Assembly: GCF_014651115.1 (NCBI RefSeq) | Contig: NZ_BMWG01000003.1 | Location: 83,685-147,684 of the forward strand | Direction of reading: 5' to 3' | Length of the DNA: 64,000 bases | Source: Streptomyces inusitatus | GTDB taxonomy: Bacteria > Actinomycetota > Actinomycetes > Streptomycetales > Streptomycetaceae | Part shown: piece by piece, positions 57,675-64,000 of the stretch | Numbering within the stretch: position 1 is the stretch's first letter | Layout: every line of letters begins with the position of its first letter | Notes under the pieces: model-generated | The model's input: the letters and a program-made list of their open reading frames with translations, nothing else | Database searches by the model: none | What the model was told of the DNA's origin: nothing | Position numbers and translations under genes: made by a program

Positions 57675-57877
57675 CGACCGCGCCCGGCGAAGGACAGCGC
57701 CACCGTGAGGGAGTTCGGCGGGCGGTGACCGACCGGGGGGGCCGGTACACCGCGCCCGGGGCGATGCGAAGATCCTTAACGTCCAGGTCAGACCCGGTTT
57801 CCCGCTTTGTGCCACCGCGCGGGACCCACGGTCAGGCAGGCCGCCCGTCCCTCAGCCCCCGCACCACGGAGAATCCG

Positions 57878-58708
57878 ATGCCCGTCAGAGCCCTCCTTCC
57901 CTCCCGCCGCCGCACCGCGGTCACCACCACCGTCGCAGCGCTCGTTCTCGCCCTCGGCGCGGCGGGCTGCGGCGGAAACGCGAAGGACGCCGAAGAGGCG
58001 AAGGGGACGGCGGAGCCGGGGAAGAAGAAGGAGAGCTCCGCGCCGTCGAGCGCGGACCGGATATGGGCCGAGCGAGGCGTTCCGGCGTTCAGGGCGCTCA
58101 AGGCGGCCTCGTCCGCCACCGTCGACCTGTCACTGGACACCGACGAGGGACAGATGCGCGCCAAGGTCCGGAGCAACCGGCAGAACGAGTGCCTGACCGT
58201 CATGGCCTTCGCAGGCCGGGGCACCCTCCAGCTGATCAGGACGCGTGACAACGGCGCCTATCTGAAGGTGAACGAGAAGCACATCAGGGCCAACGCGCGA
58301 GGGAAGAGCCCCGAGCGGGTGGAAGCCGACATCAAGCTGTTCTCCGACCGCTGGATGGAAGGGGACCCGTCCGCGCCGCAGGTTCAGAAGAGCCTTCAGC
58401 TCTGCGACTTCGGCCAGAAAATCGCGCAGCCGCCCGCCGGCCTGACGGGCGCTCCCGAGCCCCGGAAGGTCAGGGAGAACGGCCGCGAGACTCTCGTCTT
58501 CGCCATCCGGGACAAGGACGCGCGCTTCATGGTGCAGGTCACCGCCGAGGGCAGGCCGACCGTGTTGAAGTTCGAGCAGACCGGTGGCAAGGATCCGTTC
58601 ACGGCACTCTTCTCCGGCTACGGGGAGCCGGTCCGGGCCGTGCGACCGGCCGAGAAGGACATCCTCACCAAGGACACTCTGACCAAGGAAGCGGCGCGGC
58701 TCGGCTGA
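57878..58708 (+). CDS. Secreted lipoprotein, unknown
   Basis: 276 residues. Signal peptide and lipobox (LGAAGC, Cys near 31), a Glu/Lys/Ala-rich linker, then a folded domain (about 60-250, LSLDTDEGQMRAKVRSNRQNECL...) resembling LppX/LprG-type lipid-binding lipoproteins in layout. Convergent with the HNH nuclease gene. Confidence 0.8.
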   Translation: MPVRALLPSRRRTAVTTTVAALVLALGAAGCGGNAKDAEEAKGTAEPGKKKESSAPSSADRIWAERGVPAFRALKAASSATVDLSLDTDEGQMRAKVRSNRQNECLTVMAFAGRGTLQLIRTRDNGAYLKVNEKHIRANARGKSPERVEADIKLFSDRWMEGDPSAPQVQKSLQLCDFGQKIAQPPAGLTGAPEPRKVRENGRETLVFAIRDKDARFMVQVTAEGRPTVLKFEQTGGKDPFTALFSGYGEPVRAVRPAEKDILTKDTLTKEAARLG

Positions 58709-58726
58709 CCGCCGGCCGTCCGGCGG
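58709..58726. terminator. Short hairpin between convergent genes
   Basis: CCGCCGG-CCGT-CCGGCGG, 7-bp stem. Confidence 0.5.
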
Positions 58727-58739
58727 CGACCGCCGCCCG

Positions 58740-59489
58740 CTACTCGCACTGGGCGAGCATCGCCCTCTTGTCCGCCGGTGTCACCGGCATCTCGTAGGCG
58801 AGTGCCACCTGAGAGATCCGCACCGCGTAGGAACAGCGGATCTTCTTGTTCGGCGGCAGCCAGGACGCCGGCCCCGAATCGCCCTTGGAGCTGTTGGACG
58901 GACCGTCCACCGGCAGCAGATTCAGCGGGTCGTTGGCGATCCGCCGCCGCTTCTCCGCGGACCAGCGAGCCGCGCCCATCTGCCAGCTGTACGAGAGGGG
59001 AACGACATGATCTATCTGAACCGCGGCGGCCTTCCGCTTGCGCCACTCGATGGAGGTCCCGGTATAGGGGTCGTCCAGGGTCAGTGCGACGACCACGCAG
59101 TCGGAGCCGGAGCGGTAAGCCAGCTCCCGGCCGTCCCGTGCGAGCAGGTCGTTGCGGGTGTCGCAGCCGTTGCGGGCCAGCGGGACCCCGTCGGCGGTGT
59201 CCATCCAGGCATGGCCGAAGCGGGAGCGCTCATACCCCGTCTTCGGTCCGCGTCCCTTGGTCGCCACCTTCTCGATCAGCCGGCGGGCGGCGGCCCGGTC
59301 CGTGCTGGAGGCCAGGGGCGCGAGCCCCGGACCGGTGCCCCTGGGGTTGGCCAGCGGGCTGGTGCCGGCCGATGTGGAGCCTCCGGCCGAGGGACCGTCG
59401 GTCTCGCATCCCACGAGAGCCGCCGCCGTGGCCAGTGCCAGCAGGCAGCCGATGATCGTACGGGGTCGTGGGACCCGGGCTTCGTTCAC
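58740..59489 (-). CDS. Exported HNH nuclease (DUF1524, GmrSD-like C-domain)
   Basis: 249 residues (GTG 59489). A lipobox ALVGC and linker (to about 60) precede a DUF1524 HNH domain: IDHVVPLSYSWQMGA (about 165-180), NDPLNLLPVDGPSNSSKGDSGPASWLPPN (about 190-215). Such exported nucleases are frequent in actinobacteria; the substrate is unproven. Confidence 0.85.
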   Translation of the reverse strand: MNEARVPRPRTIIGCLLALATAAALVGCETDGPSAGGSTSAGTSPLANPRGTGPGLAPLASSTDRAAARRLIEKVATKGRGPKTGYERSRFGHAWMDTADGVPLARNGCDTRNDLLARDGRELAYRSGSDCVVVALTLDDPYTGTSIEWRKRKAAAVQIDHVVPLSYSWQMGAARWSAEKRRRIANDPLNLLPVDGPSNSSKGDSGPASWLPPNKKIRCSYAVRISQVALAYEMPVTPADKRAMLAQCE

Positions 59490-59546
59490 CTCCGCAGCCT
59501 ACTGACCAGCGCTCAGAACAGCTTCCACCAGGGCTGATCGAGCACT

Positions 59547-59588
59547 TCTCCCCGGCCGTCGCGGCGGCTGTCGCGACGGCCGGGGAGA
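59547..59588 (-). terminator. Terminator of mfd
   Basis: TCTCCCCGGCCGTCGCG and its complement form a 17-bp perfect stem with an 8-base loop, about 18 bases past the mfd stop. Confidence 0.75.
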
Positions 59589-59605
59589 GCTCGGCGGACC
59601 GCCGG

Positions 59606-63136
<3,531 letters not shown>

Positions 63137-63276
63137 GAAAGGGTTTCCCTCCCGGGAAGGCAGAGCGAGGGGCAACGCGAAGGGCCCGACACGTCTCACG
63201 GGCCGGGGTCCTCCAGCGTACGCCCGCCCCCGGACCCCCCGCCCGCCGAACCACACCCGCCGCACCCGCCCGAAAA

Positions 63277-63309
63277 GCTCCGGGAAGCTCGTGGCGAGCC
63301 TCCCGGAGC
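63277..63309 (-). terminator. Hairpin after the permease gene
   Basis: GCTCCGGGA and TCCCGGAGC form an outer stem with an inner AGCTCG/CGAGC stem, just past the stop at 63337. Confidence 0.6.
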
Positions 63310-63336
63310 CGGGTTCTTCGTGTCTCCGCGGTGGGG

Positions 63337-64000
63337 CTATTCGGTGGCGATCGCGTTCAGGACGTTCATGCGGCCGGCGCGGAAGGCCGGGACGAGGGCG
63401 GCGAGGAGGCCGACGAAGGCGGAGGCGATGAAGACGGTGGCGATGGTGGGCCAGGGGATTTCGAGGAGTTTGAGGCCTTCGAGGGCGAGAAGTTGTTGGG
63501 CGGCGGTGCCCCAGCCGAGGCCGAGGGCGAGGCCGAGGAGGGCGCCGAAGAGGGCGATGACGACGGATTCGAGGCGGATCATGCGGCGGAGCTGGCGGCG
63601 GGAGAGGCCGATGGCGCGCATGAGGCCGATTTCGCGGGTGCGTTCGACGACGGAGAGGGCGAGGGTGTTCACGACGCCGAGGACGGCGACGATGATGGCG
63701 AGGGCGAGAAGGCCGTAGATGATGTTGAGGAGCTGGTCGATCTGCTCCTGGAGGCCTTTCTTGTAGTCGGTCTGGTCGCGGACCTTGTACTGGGGGTAGT
63801 CCGCGAGGGAGGCCTTGAGGGAGGCCTGGGCCTGCTTGGTCTGGCCGTCCTTGGCGGTGGCGAGAAGCATGTAGTCGCGGGGCATGTGCTCGGCGGGGAT
63901 GTACTTCTCGGCGGTGGCGATGGAGATGTATTTGACGCCCTGGTCCATGGCGCCGCCGTCGGAGGTGATGGCGGCGACCTTGAGCTTGGCGGTGCGGCCC
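63337..64000 (-). CDS. FtsX-type ABC permease (5' end beyond the window)
   Basis: The C-terminal 221 residues. Three or four FtsX helices with cytoplasmic loop TREIGLMRAIGLSRRQLRRMIRLE, and the extracytoplasmic part before. Similar to the permease at 36061-38613, especially in the last 120 residues. The frame stays open to the window edge; the start is outside. Confidence 0.9.
   Translation of the reverse strand, partial: GRTAKLKVAAITSDGGAMDQGVKYISIATAEKYIPAEHMPRDYMLLATAKDGQTKQAQASLKASLADYPQYKVRDQTDYKKGLQEQIDQLLNIIYGLLALAIIVAVLGVVNTLALSVVERTREIGLMRAIGLSRRQLRRMIRLESVVIALFGALLGLALGLGWGTAAQQLLALEGLKLLEIPWPTIATVFIASAFVGLLAALVPAFRAGRMNVLNAIATE

Overview
The window is Streptomyces-type DNA: very high GC with third-position G/C bias, WhiB-like, Rpf and DivIC-type genes, and a chromosomal block (ABC exporter, cfa, ndh, ppx/gppA, DUF501, divIC, eno, rpfA, P450, mazG, mfd) in the order familiar from Streptomyces genomes. 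It splits into two parts at a tRNA gene near 34.65 kb.

Part 1 (about 1-34.6 kb) is an integrated mobile element whose left end lies outside the window. A 588-residue tyrosine integrase (32739-34505, minus) abuts the 3' end of a tRNA-Leu gene with anticodon UAA (34610-34692, minus). That tRNA reads the rare UUA codon and is the Streptomyces developmental regulator bldA, so the element appears to sit in bldA. Inside from the integrase come a membrane/coiled-coil protein and two opposed HTH regulators with an array of CTTGCGCGCAAG-type operators. A long, translationally coupled minus-strand operon follows (about 31.4 to 23.6 kb) with a recombination module (YqaJ-type exonuclease, RecT annealase, DnaQ-like exonuclease, RusA-like resolvase), a WhiB-like protein, HTH proteins and small zinc-knuckle and membrane proteins. 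Next are a Phd/YefM-type antitoxin convergent with an Arr-like ADP-ribosyltransferase candidate, a winged-helix protein that may be the replication initiator, and operons of small unknown proteins. These include an RNA-ligase-like nucleotidyltransferase, a stand-alone RapZ C-terminal domain, two DUF6011 proteins and an AlpA/excisionase-like HTH. At the left lie a five-gene membrane-protein module with a NERD-domain protein, two PP2C-type phosphatases, and a protein made of two tandem HTH repeats. No terminase, capsid, portal, TraB/FtsK or relaxase is visible, so phage and integrative conjugative element cannot be separated from this window alone. Strong perfect hairpins separate the operons. 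GTCCGGAC palindromes recur in clusters only in this part.

Part 2 (34.7-64 kb) is core chromosome. A MacB-type ABC ATPase and permease pair is followed, mostly on the minus strand, by a cyclopropane-fatty-acid synthase, type II NADH dehydrogenase, Ppx/GppA phosphatase, DUF501 protein, DivIC/FtsB-like divisome protein and enolase. Then come a resuscitation-promoting factor preceded by a c-di-AMP (ydaO) riboswitch, a second Rpf/LysM protein, a cytochrome P450, MazG, a SurA-like lipoprotein, a GtrA protein, a Ser/Thr kinase with a partner membrane protein, and a DNA-methylase-like protein with an N-terminal HTH. Two plus-strand envelope proteins, an exported HNH nuclease, Mfd and the 3' part of a second FtsX-type permease complete the window.

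The first 90 bases are low-complexity C/G runs and look like a contig-end artefact.
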